Shown piece after piece: positions 33,397-42,175 of a stretch of 49,526 nucleotides of DNA. This DNA is from Anabaena sp. 4-3 (GTDB lineage: Bacteria; Cyanobacteriota; Cyanobacteriia; Cyanobacteriales; Nostocaceae): the NCBI RefSeq assembly GCF_001597745.1, contig NZ_LUHJ01000026.1:275013-324538 (forward strand), in the 5' to 3' direction. The notes under the pieces were generated by a model, which did not search any database, had not been told where the DNA came from, and saw only the letters and a program-made list of their open reading frames with translations. A program made the translations under genes and the position numbers. Each line of letters starts with the position of its first letter. The first letter of the stretch is position 1.

Positions 33397-34641
33397 ATGA
33401 AATCGAGAAATCAAAGATTGCCTTTGGTGAGTAAGAAAGGCTGGGTTTTTGGTCTGGCATTCACAAGTCTAGTATTATCTGGGTTTGATGTGGCTGGCAA
33501 AAATACAGCGATGGCATCTCCTACACCAGAAATTATACAATTAGCGCAACGCTCCCAGAATCGCTTACCGCGCAACATTGCCAATGCTATAGTTAGGGAC
33601 GCATCACAGCGTTCAGGGGTAGCAATTAGCAATATTACCATTTCTCAAGCTACAGGCAAAACCTTTGCTAATTCTTGTATATTTAACTTTGGCGAGGTTT
33701 GCACTAGGGAATATCGACCGATTGAAGGCTGGGAAGTGATTGTACAGGTACGGAATCAATCATGGACATATCATGTCAATCAATCTGGTTCCCAAATCCT
33801 GTTAGATCCTCAAGTGAGTGTAGAGGGAAATACCCTACCCGAAGCGATCGCCAATAATGTTGTGAGGGATGCTAGTAGACGTTCTGGTGTCTCAAGACGA
33901 GAAGTAGAAATGATCTCAGCCAAACCCAGAACTTTTAGTAATTCCTGTGAGTTGAACTTTGAGGAAATTTGCCCACAAATATATAACCCCATTTTAGGCT
34001 GGGAAGTAGAGGTTAGGGTGCGGAATCGTGTCTGGGTTTATTACGTAGACCGCTTCGGTTCTAAAATCGTTCTAGATCCCAAAGTCAGTCAACAGGGAAA
34101 TCATACACTACCTAGAACGATCGCTAGTAATATTCTCGTTGATGCAGCTAGGCGTTTTGATGTCACCATACCTGAAGTAGAAATCACTGGCGTTAGCCGC
34201 AACACCTTTGCTAATTCCTGTGTATTTGCATTTGGAGAAGTGTGTACTGAGGAATATCAACCCATTGAAGGCTGGGAAGTCACAGTCAGGGTGCGGAATC
34301 AATTTTGGACTTATCACGCTAGTGAAACTGCTTCTCGACTGGTTTTAGATCCCAAAGCGATGACAGAGGGAAAAAATACACTACCCAAAGCGATCGCTAA
34401 TAATATTTTGGATGATGCCATCAAACGTTCTGGCTTATCTCAACGACAAGTAGAAATTACCAACATCACAGCCAAAACTTTCGGTAATCCTTGTGAGTTC
34501 AACTTTGGGGAAATTTGCACCAAGGAATACAACCCCATCTCAGGCTGGGAAGTCATTGTCAGAGTGCAGAATCAATTTTGGACTTATCATATCAATCAAA
34601 TAGGTGATCGAATTGTCTTAGATCCCAGATTTGTAGGTTAA
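33397..34641 (+). CDS. Exported protein with four ~90-residue Cys-containing repeats
   Basis: I do not recognise this 414-residue protein. A signal or membrane segment is at about residues 14-36 (GWVFGLAFTSLVLSGFDVAG). Then four copies of one ~90-residue domain begin at about residues 57, 147, 238 and 329. Each copy reads LP-x-x-IA-N-[IV]-x-DA-x-[RK]-RSG, then a [TS]F-[AG]N-[SP]C-x-FNFGE-x-C-x-x-x-Y-x-P-x-x-GWEV box, then VRVRNQFWTYH and ends IVLDP. The two cysteines of each copy are ten residues apart and may form a disulphide. The helix-then-strands layout recalls PepSY-like folds, but that is a guess. It stands alone upstream of rpmI. Confidence 0.8.
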   Translation: MKSRNQRLPLVSKKGWVFGLAFTSLVLSGFDVAGKNTAMASPTPEIIQLAQRSQNRLPRNIANAIVRDASQRSGVAISNITISQATGKTFANSCIFNFGEVCTREYRPIEGWEVIVQVRNQSWTYHVNQSGSQILLDPQVSVEGNTLPEAIANNVVRDASRRSGVSRREVEMISAKPRTFSNSCELNFEEICPQIYNPILGWEVEVRVRNRVWVYYVDRFGSKIVLDPKVSQQGNHTLPRTIASNILVDAARRFDVTIPEVEITGVSRNTFANSCVFAFGEVCTEEYQPIEGWEVTVRVRNQFWTYHASETASRLVLDPKAMTEGKNTLPKAIANNILDDAIKRSGLSQRQVEITNITAKTFGNPCEFNFGEICTKEYNPISGWEVIVRVQNQFWTYHINQIGDRIVLDPRFVG

Positions 34642-34693
34642 GTTTAGCAGTCCATTGCGTTTAGCTTTTAGTTTCAAACTTGTTTGATTAGTA

Positions 34694-34699
34694 TATAAT
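34694..34699 (+). promoter_or_regulatory. Candidate -10 element of rpmI-rplT
   Basis: TATAAT (within TAGTATATAATGAG) lies 30 bases before the rpmI ATG and 52 bases after the preceding stop. No strong -35 is visible. Confidence 0.5.
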
Positions 34700-34728
34700 G
34701 AGGGATTGTGTCGAATTAAAGTCAATCC

Positions 34729-34926
34729 ATGCCTAAACTGAAAACACGCAAAGCCGCCGCGAAACGGTTCCGCGCCACTGGTAGCGGTAAAATCGTCCGT
34801 CGCAAAGCTTTCAAAAACCACCTTTTAGAACACAAAACCACCAACAAAAAGCGTGGCTTGTCTAAAATGGCAGTCGTTAACGAACGCGACGAAGAAAATG
34901 TCCGCTTGATGCTGCCTTATTTGTAA
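34729..34926 (+). CDS. rpmI: 50S ribosomal protein L35
   Basis: This 65-residue, very basic protein is a structural part of the large ribosomal subunit. [27 protein letters not shown] and the C-terminal MLPYL are the family hallmarks, and the length is standard. It is followed by rplT after 26 bases. Unlike in many bacteria, infC is not directly upstream. Confidence 0.98.
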   Translation: MPKLKTRKAAAKRFRATGSGKIVRRKAFKNHLLEHKTTNKKRGLSKMAVVNERDEENVRLMLPYL

Positions 34927-34952
34927 AATAGTAGACTCTTTAGGAATAGAAT

Positions 34953-35309
34953 ATGACCCGTGTAAAACGCGGTAACGTTGCTCGTAAACGCCGCAATAAA
35001 ATCCTTAAACTAGCTAAAGGTTTCCGTGGTTCTCACTCGACTCTGTTTAGAACCGCCAACCAACAGGTAATGAAAGCACTACGCAGTGCTTACCGCGATC
35101 GCAAAAAGAAAAAGCGCGATTTTCGCCGCCTGTGGATTACCCGCATCAACGCTGCTGCTAGACAACATGGTTTAAGCTACAGTCAGTTGATGGGCAGTCT
35201 GAAAAAAGCTAACATTCAACTCAACCGTAAAATGTTGGCACAGTTAGCAGTTCTCGATCCGGCTGGCTTCAGCAAAGTTGCTGAATTGGCAATACAAGTT
35301 AAAGGTTAA
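34953..35309 (+). CDS. rplT: 50S ribosomal protein L20
   Basis: This 118-residue protein binds 23S rRNA early in large-subunit assembly and in other bacteria also represses its own operon. The N-terminal basic helix ([37 protein letters not shown]) and the globular part with [21 protein letters not shown] are intact. AGGAATAG precedes the ATG. It is co-transcribed with rpmI. Confidence 0.98.
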   Translation: MTRVKRGNVARKRRNKILKLAKGFRGSHSTLFRTANQQVMKALRSAYRDRKKKKRDFRRLWITRINAAARQHGLSYSQLMGSLKKANIQLNRKMLAQLAVLDPAGFSKVAELAIQVKG

Positions 35310-35321
35310 CGGTGAACAAGG

Positions 35322-36149
35322 ATGAATAACAGATGTAACAGATGGCAAAAAATTAGTCGGTTACATCTGGTATTGTCCGTTACCATAATTTGCCTTTTCT
35401 GCGTGTTTTTCCCAACAGGCTTGACTGCATCTGCCGCAGAAATGCCAGAAATTCAACGAAGGGGTTATATAATTGTTGCAGTTAAAGATAACTTGCCGCC
35501 TTTGGGATTTCAGGATGCAAGCGGCAAACTGCAAGGCTTAGAGATTGACTTAGCACAGCGTTTAGCGGCGGATTTGTTGGGGAAAGCCGATGCTGTAAAA
35601 TTGCAACCAGTGAAGAATCGCGATCGCTTACCCTTAGTTTACAATCATCAAGTAGATATGGCGATCGCCAGAGTCACAGCCACCGAATCACGCTCACGCT
35701 TAGTGAGTTTTAGTGTTCCCTATTATTATGATGGTACTGTCATAGTCACCAACAACGACTCAATCAAACAGTTGAGTGATTTGAAACGTCAGAAAATAGC
35801 TATCTTAAACCATTCTAGTACAATTGCTGATATTCGTTATTACATCCCCGAAGCGAAATTAGTAGGGGTGAGTTCTTACGCAGAAGCGCAAGATAAGATA
35901 GAAAACCAAGCTGTAGTAGGGTTTGCCGCAGATGCTAGCGTATTGAGTGGTTGGGTGAGAGAAAATAACCAGTATCGGATATTACCGACAAAATTATCAA
36001 CAGCACCCTTATCTGTAGTCATGCCCAAAGGATTACAGTACGATGAGATGAGGCGGAAAGTCAACGAAGCGATCGCCAGCTATATCGGCAAGGGCTGGTT
36101 AAAAGAACGGATCGAATATTGGGGGTTAGTCGCGTCGCTACGCTCCTAA
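35322..36149 (+). CDS. Periplasmic amino acid-type solute-binding protein (SBP_bac_3)
   Basis: This 275-residue protein starts with a signal peptide (residues ~15-38, LVLSVTIICLFCVFFPTGLTASA). The mature part is the family 3 binding-protein fold: RRGYIIVAVKDNLPPLGFQDASGKLQGLEIDLAQRLA at the start, DMAIARVTATESRSRLVSFSVPYY in the middle and a hinge (KQLSDLKRQKIAILNHSSTI). It should capture an amino acid or similar polar solute for an ABC importer. No permease or ATPase gene is next to it, so it may serve a distant transporter or act as a sensor domain. It starts 12 bases after rplT and could ride on that transcript. The last residues (VASLRS) are encoded by a TCGCTACGCTCC repeat element. Confidence 0.85.
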   Translation: MNNRCNRWQKISRLHLVLSVTIICLFCVFFPTGLTASAAEMPEIQRRGYIIVAVKDNLPPLGFQDASGKLQGLEIDLAQRLAADLLGKADAVKLQPVKNRDRLPLVYNHQVDMAIARVTATESRSRLVSFSVPYYYDGTVIVTNNDSIKQLSDLKRQKIAILNHSSTIADIRYYIPEAKLVGVSSYAEAQDKIENQAVVGFAADASVLSGWVRENNQYRILPTKLSTAPLSVVMPKGLQYDEMRRKVNEAIASYIGKGWLKERIEYWGLVASLRS

Positions 36150-36226
36150 TTCAAAATTCAAAATTCAAAATTCATTATCCCCAGTCAACAGTCAACAATC
36201 AACAGTCAACAGTCAACAGTCAACAA
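36148..36226 (+). repeat. Heptamer arrays TTCAAAA and AGTCAAC
   Basis: Three to four TTCAAAA units (36148-36173) are followed by about six AGTCAAC units (36183-36226). Both are the STRR type. Confidence 0.85.
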
Positions 36227-36276
36227 AAAACAGATAATAGATATAGAAGCAAGTTTAATATTTTGATTTGAAGGCA

Positions 36277-36801
36277 ATGGATAACAGTCTAGCGGTTGTT
36301 TATCTCTCTGTGTTGGTGGGTTTACTAGCATTTACAGTTGTGACTGTTTTTCGCCAACTGTTCAAAACTCGCAAACGTGAGAGTGCTTTATCGCGCTTAC
36401 GCAACAAATTGACTAAAGAGAAGGGTACAGTACAAGAATACTACGAACTAGCTTGTATTTATTCTGAGAAAAAAGTGTTTAGCCAGGCTTTACCGTTGTT
36501 TCAAAAAGCCCTGAAAGCTGCCGAAGAAGAAGGAGAAGAAAATACTGCTCCTATTTACAATGGTTTAGGTTACGCTTATTTTGCTCAAGAGCAATATGAT
36601 TTAGCGATTCGTCAGTACAAAGAAGCACTAAAATTGAAACCAGATTATGTAGTAGCACTCAATAATCTGGGTCATGCTTACGAGCGTAAAAAATTGAATG
36701 CTCAAGCGTTACAAATGTACGAAGAAGCCCTAAAATTTCAACCGAATAACGCCACAGCAAAACGTCGTGCTGAGTCTTTGCGGCGTTTAGTAGTTGCTTA
36801 A
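36277..36801 (+). CDS. ycf37: Ycf37-like TPR protein (photosystem I assembly/stability)
   Basis: From the ATG at 36277 the product is 174 residues; an upstream in-frame TTG adds three. The N-terminus (MDNSLAVVYLSVLVGLLAFTVVTVFRQL) is a single membrane helix, followed by a basic helix (KTRKRESALSRLRNKLTKEKG) and three tetratricopeptide repeats (e.g. APIYNGLGYAYFAQEQYDLAIRQYKEAL, VALNNLGHAYERKKLNAQAL). This order and the start sequence match what I know of cyanobacterial and algal Ycf37, a thylakoid protein that supports photosystem I assembly and stability. The assignment rests on overall layout. Confidence 0.75.
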   Translation: MDNSLAVVYLSVLVGLLAFTVVTVFRQLFKTRKRESALSRLRNKLTKEKGTVQEYYELACIYSEKKVFSQALPLFQKALKAAEEEGEENTAPIYNGLGYAYFAQEQYDLAIRQYKEALKLKPDYVVALNNLGHAYERKKLNAQALQMYEEALKFQPNNATAKRRAESLRRLVVA

Positions 36802-36859
36802 CATCAAACTTTGTAGTGTACCCCTCCGGGGAAGCAAGCTACGCGTAGCGTCCGCACCA

Positions 36860-37011
36860 GAGGACTTTAGTCCTCTCCAAGCGATACTACGCTAACAAGA
36901 TAACGTAGAAATTGTTTGTAGTGAGGACTTTAGTCCTCTCCAAGCGATACTACGCTAACAAGATAACGTAGAAATTGTTTGTAGTAAGGACTTTAGTCCT
37001 CTCCAAACTAA
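36860..37011 (+). repeat. 63-bp tandem repeat array, about 2.4 copies
   Basis: The unit starts with GAGGACTTTAGTCCTC, continues with CAAGCGATACTACGCTAACA and AGATAACGTAGAAATTGTTT, and repeats at 36860, 36923 and 36986 with an exact 63-base period. The first two are nearly identical. Confidence 0.9.
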
Positions 37012-37092
37012 CAAGATATAGCAGATTGAACCGAATAAAACACATTATTATCTGCGTTTATCTGCGTTTATCTGCGTTTAATTATTTTTCTG

Positions 37093-37220
37093 CTCACTCT
37101 CGTTCAACACCACTGTAAGGACTAAAGTCCTTACTACGAACAGAATACTTGAACGCTTCACTCTCGTTCAACACCACTGTAAGGACTAAAGTCCTTACTA
37201 CGAACAGAATACTTGAACGC
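37093..37220 (+). repeat. 64-bp tandem repeat, two identical copies
   Basis: The unit has TCACTCTCGTTCAACACCAC, then TGTAAGGACTAAAGTCCTTA and CTACGAACAGAATACTTGAA, and occurs at 37094 and 37158. Its GGACTAAAGTCC core is the inverse orientation of the core in the preceding array. Three TATCTGCGTTTA units lie between the arrays. Confidence 0.9.
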
Positions 37221-37226
37221 TGATAC

Positions 37227-37260
37227 ATCCCCGATTTTTTGAAAAAGTCGGGGATTTAAT
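37227..37260 (+). terminator. Hairpin after the tandem repeats
   Basis: ATCCCCGA pairs with TCGGGGAT, and the T-run and A-run inside extend the stem with one mismatch. It could end transcription from either side. A similar hairpin follows the kinase gene at 45422. Confidence 0.6.
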
Positions 37261-37329
37261 TGTGCTTTAATGCGGTTTTTTGTCTGATTTTTGGAAATAA
37301 ATAACAATCAATTTCCAAACTGCTGAAAC

Positions 37330-39309
37330 ATGAATAAGCGAATTAGGCTATTTTGTTGTTTAGCCATTAGTATTATTGTCGGGTTTGTTCTCTCACTGAA
37401 ATTAATGGGGACAGTTACCGCACAACAGCCAAAAATAACACATCCCCTTACAGCATTAACAGAGGCGGAAATTAAAACGGCTGTAGCGGTAATTAGAAAA
37501 GAAAAGCCTTTGAGTGATATGGCTGGTTTTCCCCTAATTGCGTTAGCTGAACCAGATAAAAACGAGGTGTTGAAATTTACACCGGGGCAACCATATCAGC
37601 GTCAAGCTTTTTTGGTAGTGTATGAGCGATCGCAAAATAAAACCTATGAAGGTGTTGTTGACCTGAAAACGCAACAAATCACATCTTGGCAGGAAATCCC
37701 CAAAGTACAACCTGCAATCATGGCTTCAGAATACGAGATAGCAAGGCAAGTTGTCAAGTCTGATCCTCGATGGCAAGCAGCGATGAAAAAGCGGGGAATT
37801 ACAGATTTTAACCAAGTGCAGATTAGTTGCTGGGCGGCAGGAATTTTAAGCCAGGAAGAAGCCGCAGCAGGTAGCCGCATTTGTCGGACTTTATTATTTT
37901 ATAGAGGCGGCTGGAATTATTACGGCAGTCCCATAGAGGGTGTATTAGCCACAGTTAATTTAAATACAAACACAGTCAGCAGTTTTATGGATAACGGCAT
38001 AGTTCCCATATCTAAAACAAATTGGAACTATGATTTACAGTCGTTAGGTAAACTGCTGTCACCGCCAAAACTGTTAAAAATTCTGCAACCGAATGGTAAG
38101 ACTTTCCAAATTAAAGGTAATGAGATAACTTGGCAAGGTTGGAAATTTCGCTACATGATGCACCCCCGTAGCGGGTTGGTGCTATATCAAGTCAGCTATC
38201 AAGACGGTGAAAAACAGCGTCCTGTATTATACCGCGCCAGTTTATCGGAGATGGTAGTACCTTATGGTGATCCTAACCCCACTTGGTCATTTAGAAACGC
38301 CTTTGATGTCGGGGAATATAACCTAGGGTTACTTGCCAACACAATGGAGTTAGGGAAAGAAGTTCCTGAAAATGGCGTATTACTTGATGCTGTGTTTGCC
38401 AATGAAGAAGGCGAACCTTATACAATGCCGGGAGTAGTGGGTATTTACGAGCGCGATCGCGGTATACTCTGGAAGCACTACGAATATAACACCCAACGTA
38501 ATGATGTCCGCCGTAACCGAGAATTAGTCATCACCATGACTGCGGCAATAGACAACTATGATTACACCACTAATTGGATATTTCATCAAGACGGGACAAT
38601 AGAAGTAGAAAACGACTTAACGGGGATTGTCTTAGCACAGGGAACGACTGAGGAACAAGAGACATTTAACAATTCCTATGGACGAATGATAGCAAAAAAC
38701 ACCTTTGGCGTAAATCATCAACACTTTTTTAACTACCGCTTAGATTTTGATGTTGATGGACAAGCTAATTCTGTCATGGAAATGAACGTCAATAGTTTAC
38801 CAATGGGGAAAAATAACCCTGTAGGAAACGCCATCATCGTAGAAGATACCCCATTAAAAACAGAAAAAGCGGCAGTAAGGGATGCAGATATCAAACATAG
38901 TCGAGAATGGATGATAACGAGTGCAGACAAAAAGAACAATTTAGGTGCTGCACCTGCATATATGTTGATGCCTGGAAGTAATACAATATTGTTTCCCGTA
39001 GAAGGCGCAAAAATTCGTCAGAAAGCTGGCTTTGCAACTCATCATTTTTGGGTGACAAAATATCAACCTAATGAATTATATGCAGGTGGTGATTATCCCA
39101 ATCAAACCGCACCAGGGGAAGGCTTACCAAAATATACTGCTGACAATGAAACATTGACTAATGAGGATATTGTGGTATGGTACACAATGGGTATTACTCA
39201 TGTCCCTAAACCAGAAGACTGGCCAGTAATGCCAGTTCATAAACTAGGATTTAAAATAAGTCCGAGAGGATTTTTTAGTCGTAACCCTGCGCTGAATTTA
39301 CCAGAATAG
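37330..39309 (+). CDS. Copper amine oxidase (primary-amine oxidase)
   Basis: The enzyme oxidises primary amines to aldehydes with release of ammonia and hydrogen peroxide. This 659-residue protein has a signal peptide (LFCCLAISIIVGFVLSLKL, cut near residue 32), so it should act in the periplasm. The catalytic set is complete: proton-abstracting Asp326 in FDVGEYNLG, Tyr410 in IDNYDY, the residue that becomes topaquinone, and copper ligands His463 and His465 (NHQHFFNYR) plus His624 (GITHVPKPEDWPVMPV). The length matches bacterial family members. It may allow use of amines as a nitrogen source (inference). No amine transporter or aldehyde dehydrogenase is adjacent. Confidence 0.95.
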   Translation: MNKRIRLFCCLAISIIVGFVLSLKLMGTVTAQQPKITHPLTALTEAEIKTAVAVIRKEKPLSDMAGFPLIALAEPDKNEVLKFTPGQPYQRQAFLVVYERSQNKTYEGVVDLKTQQITSWQEIPKVQPAIMASEYEIARQVVKSDPRWQAAMKKRGITDFNQVQISCWAAGILSQEEAAAGSRICRTLLFYRGGWNYYGSPIEGVLATVNLNTNTVSSFMDNGIVPISKTNWNYDLQSLGKLLSPPKLLKILQPNGKTFQIKGNEITWQGWKFRYMMHPRSGLVLYQVSYQDGEKQRPVLYRASLSEMVVPYGDPNPTWSFRNAFDVGEYNLGLLANTMELGKEVPENGVLLDAVFANEEGEPYTMPGVVGIYERDRGILWKHYEYNTQRNDVRRNRELVITMTAAIDNYDYTTNWIFHQDGTIEVENDLTGIVLAQGTTEEQETFNNSYGRMIAKNTFGVNHQHFFNYRLDFDVDGQANSVMEMNVNSLPMGKNNPVGNAIIVEDTPLKTEKAAVRDADIKHSREWMITSADKKNNLGAAPAYMLMPGSNTILFPVEGAKIRQKAGFATHHFWVTKYQPNELYAGGDYPNQTAPGEGLPKYTADNETLTNEDIVVWYTMGITHVPKPEDWPVMPVHKLGFKISPRGFFSRNPALNLPE

Positions 39310-39531
39310 CTGAGAGATAAATATAGCTATATCTGGCATCATTCTCAATTAGTGAAAGGCGATGCACAGCCAATAACGTAAAACTAAGGTTGCGAGTAAA
39401 TTGCCAGCAATGCCCACCCTACAAAAACTCGCATCCAGTTAAAATCAAATTAACTTTTGATTAAGATGACAATTTTTGCGATTTTCTGCTGAAGATTTGG
39501 GAAAACTAAATTAGCAGTATTTCCCGAAGGT

Positions 39532-39948
39532 ATGAGAATCAAATCCTTAAACCAAACCCATCTACTTCTGATAATCTCCATCCTGCTGGCTATTTTCTCA
39601 GTGTCATCTGTCGTCAGAGATATCTTTACAGAAAGACAGAGACAACAAGCGAAACAGCGACTAGAAGATAACTTAAAACAAGGTGAATTACTCGTCAAAC
39701 AAGATAAACAAAAAACAGCAGAATTTGCCCAAGTAAATAACCAACTCAAAGAATGCAACGTAAAACTCAAACAACTAGGACTTGAGAAATTTCCAGAAGA
39801 ATGTAATAACACATTAACCCAAGCCCAAACATTAATCAAAGACATCGAAACAAATAAACAAAAATACGAACAACTTCTGCAACAAATCAAACAAGATTAT
39901 TGCCTAGCTTACCCAGACACAGAAAATCAAGATTGCAAAAAACCTTAA
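39532..39948 (+). CDS. Small membrane-anchored coiled-coil protein
   Basis: I do not recognise this 138-residue protein. It has an N-terminal membrane helix (residues ~8-28, HLLLIISILLAIFSVSSVV) then a long charged helix rich in Gln, Lys and Glu (TERQRQQAKQRLEDNLKQGE onward) that should form a coiled coil. Four cysteines lie in the second half (near 65, 84, 125 and 135), the last two as DYCLAYPDTENQDC. The Cys pattern and single anchor suggest a periplasmic or lumenal domain. GAAGG precedes the ATG closely. It lies between the amine oxidase and chlB, with gaps over 200 bases on each side. Confidence 0.65.
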   Translation: MRIKSLNQTHLLLIISILLAIFSVSSVVRDIFTERQRQQAKQRLEDNLKQGELLVKQDKQKTAEFAQVNNQLKECNVKLKQLGLEKFPEECNNTLTQAQTLIKDIETNKQKYEQLLQQIKQDYCLAYPDTENQDCKKP

Positions 39949-39960
39949 CACCCAAAAAAA

Positions 39961-40003
39961 CCTCCGCGCCCCTTTGCGTTTACCTCCGCGCCCCTTTGCG
40001 TTT
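39961..40003 (+). repeat. CCTCCGCGCCCCTTTGCGTTT direct repeat
   Basis: Two adjacent copies of a ~21-base unit. It is the inverse of an AAACGCAAAGGGGCGCGGAGG sequence and so related to the ACGCGGAGG repeats around tenA. Confidence 0.8.
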
Positions 40004-40179
40004 AAAAATCTTATAAAAGTAATTAATACCTACAAAAACAGATAACAAAAAATTGCAGAACTTTAAGAATCATGTAAATTAAAAACCATCAACTGGTTTT
40101 AAAGACAAAATCAATCAAAATCAAAGAAGTAATCAAGCCCTTATAGACCAGTTATTTAAAATAACGCGGGAGAATATTA

Positions 40180-41706
40180 ATGAAACTAGCTTACTGGATG
40201 TATGCAGGCCCAGCCCATATTGGTACACTGCGAATTGCTAGCTCATTCAAAAACGTTCATGCAATAATGCACGCACCCCTGGGCGATGATTACTTTAACG
40301 TCATGCGCTCCATGCTATCGCGAGAAAGGGACTTTACGCCAGTTACAGCTAGTGTAGTTGACCGCAACGTTTTAGCGCGTGGTTCTCAAGAAAAAGTAGT
40401 TGATAACATCACCCGCAAAGACGCAGAAGAACACCCAGACTTAATTGTATTAACACCCACCTGCACCTCTAGCATTTTGCAAGAAGACTTGCACAACTTT
40501 GTCGAAAGGGCGCAGTTAGAAGCGAAAGGTGACGTAATGCTAGCAGATGTTAACCATTATCGGGTTAACGAATTGCAAGCAGGCGATCGCACCCTACACC
40601 AAATCGTGCAATTCTACATTGAGAAAGCCCGTAAAAAAGGCGAACTCCCCACCAACAAAACCGAAAAGCCCTCAGTTAACATCATTGGTATTTCAACCCT
40701 TGGTTTCCACAACAACCACGACTGTACTGAACTAAAAAGGTTGATGGCTGACTTAGGAATTGAAGTCAACGCCGTCATTCCCGAAGGTGCATCAGTTCAC
40801 GAATTGAAAAATTTACCCAAAGCTTGGTTTAACCTTGTACCGTACCGGGAACTAGGCTTAATGGCGGCTAATTATCTGCAAGCAGAATTCGGTACACCTT
40901 ACGTAGACATTGCCCCAATGGGTGTTGTAGAAACTGCCAGATGTATCCGCAAAATTCAGGAGATAATTAACGCCCAAGGTGCTAATGTTGATTACGAAGA
41001 GTATATCAACGAGCAAACCCTGTATGTATCTCAGGCTGCTTGGTTCTCCCGTTCCATCGACTGTCAAAACTTAACTGGTAAAAAAGCCGTGGTGTTTGGC
41101 GATAATACCCACGCCGCCGCCATGACTAAGATTTTATCACGGGAAATGGGGATTCATGTAGTGTGGGCAGGAACATACTGTAAATATGATGCTGACTGGT
41201 TTCGGGAACAGGTAAGCGAATACTGCGACGAAGTGCTGATTAGTGATGATCATGGTACGATTGGGGATGCGATCGCTCGCGTAGAACCTGCGGCTATTTT
41301 CGGTACGCAAATGGAACGCCACATCGGGAAACGGTTGAATATACCTTGTGGTGTGATAGCTGCACCTATCCATGTGCAGAACTTCCCCATCGGTTATAAA
41401 CCATTTTTAGGTTATGAAGGTACAAATCAAATTACAGATTTAATCTACAATTCCTTTACTTTAGGAATGGAAGACCATCTGTTAGAAATCTTTGGCGGAC
41501 ATGATACCAAAGAAGTAATTACTAAGGGAATATCTGCCGAATCTGATTTAAATTGGACAAAAGATGGTTTAGCAGAATTAAATAAAATTCCTGGTTTTGT
41601 GCGTGGTAAAGTGAAGCGAAACACCGAAAAATTTGCACGCGATCGCGGTATTAAAGATATCAGTGCTGAGGTACTTTATGCAGCGAAGGAAGCTGTGGGT
41701 GCTTAG
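40180..41706 (+). CDS. chlB: Light-independent protochlorophyllide reductase subunit B
   Basis: ChlB forms with ChlN the catalytic NB-protein of the dark-operative reductase, which reduces ring D of protochlorophyllide to make chlorophyllide, using electrons from ChlL. The 508-residue length and the start [20 protein letters not shown] are typical. [17 protein letters not shown] (~90-106) carries the conserved Cys near the cluster site, and the NifK-like body is intact through the C-terminal domain ([14 protein letters not shown]). GGGAG nine bases before the ATG is the ribosome site. ChlL and ChlN are not in the window, so the three genes are not all together here. Confidence 0.98.
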   Translation: MKLAYWMYAGPAHIGTLRIASSFKNVHAIMHAPLGDDYFNVMRSMLSRERDFTPVTASVVDRNVLARGSQEKVVDNITRKDAEEHPDLIVLTPTCTSSILQEDLHNFVERAQLEAKGDVMLADVNHYRVNELQAGDRTLHQIVQFYIEKARKKGELPTNKTEKPSVNIIGISTLGFHNNHDCTELKRLMADLGIEVNAVIPEGASVHELKNLPKAWFNLVPYRELGLMAANYLQAEFGTPYVDIAPMGVVETARCIRKIQEIINAQGANVDYEEYINEQTLYVSQAAWFSRSIDCQNLTGKKAVVFGDNTHAAAMTKILSREMGIHVVWAGTYCKYDADWFREQVSEYCDEVLISDDHGTIGDAIARVEPAAIFGTQMERHIGKRLNIPCGVIAAPIHVQNFPIGYKPFLGYEGTNQITDLIYNSFTLGMEDHLLEIFGGHDTKEVITKGISAESDLNWTKDGLAELNKIPGFVRGKVKRNTEKFARDRGIKDISAEVLYAAKEAVGA

Positions 41707-41734
41707 AGGATAAAACCTAACCCCAAGGGGGAAT

Positions 41735-41764
41735 TGTAGAGACGTTTCATGAAACGTCTCTACA
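41735..41764 (+). repeat. 30-bp perfect palindrome, family A variant copy
   Basis: The half-site TGTAGAGACGTTTCA is followed by its exact reverse complement. It differs from the other five copies at two symmetric positions, so the palindrome is kept. Confidence 0.95.
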
Positions 41765-41780
41765 TTAATTTTTTGTTTCG

Positions 41781-41946
41781 CGCATACCGCTAAAGCGGAA
41801 CCGCAGGCAAGGCGCATACCGCAAGCGGATCTCGCAGAGTAGGCGCAAAGAAGAACGTAAGAAGGGTTTGTAGTGAGGACTTTAGTCCTCTCCTAAAGAC
41901 GCTACGCCCAAAAAATCAGGACTAAAGTCCTTACTACGAGCTTAAA
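41781..41946 (+). repeat. Mixed repeats: GCGCATACCGC units and GGACTTTAGTCC elements
   Basis: GCGCATACCGCTAAAGCGG and GCGCATACCGCAAGCGGATC are close repeats. They are followed by GAGGACTTTAGTCCTCTCC (41874-41892) and AGGACTAAAGTCCTTACTAC (41919-41938), the same cores as at 36860-37220, here in opposite orientations. The region up to 42175 has no gene; a short GGTATG/CATACC pair lies near 42127-42141. Confidence 0.7.
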
Positions 41947-42175
41947 ATACTATGTTAGTTGGGTAAGTACGATATAAGTTGAAATCACTATTGACTGAAA
42001 TTTAGATTTTTCTGTTTTTTAAAGGCTGAAGTCGATTTGATTGTCTATTCTAGGATCTAGGGTAGATCAAGCAGCAACCGCGCTTTTATCTATCTATTCA
42101 ATAAAAAATTTGTATGTAAAACACACATACCTGTGTGGTATGTCTGCTGAAAATCTTTAGGTTCAGGGCGTTGTA

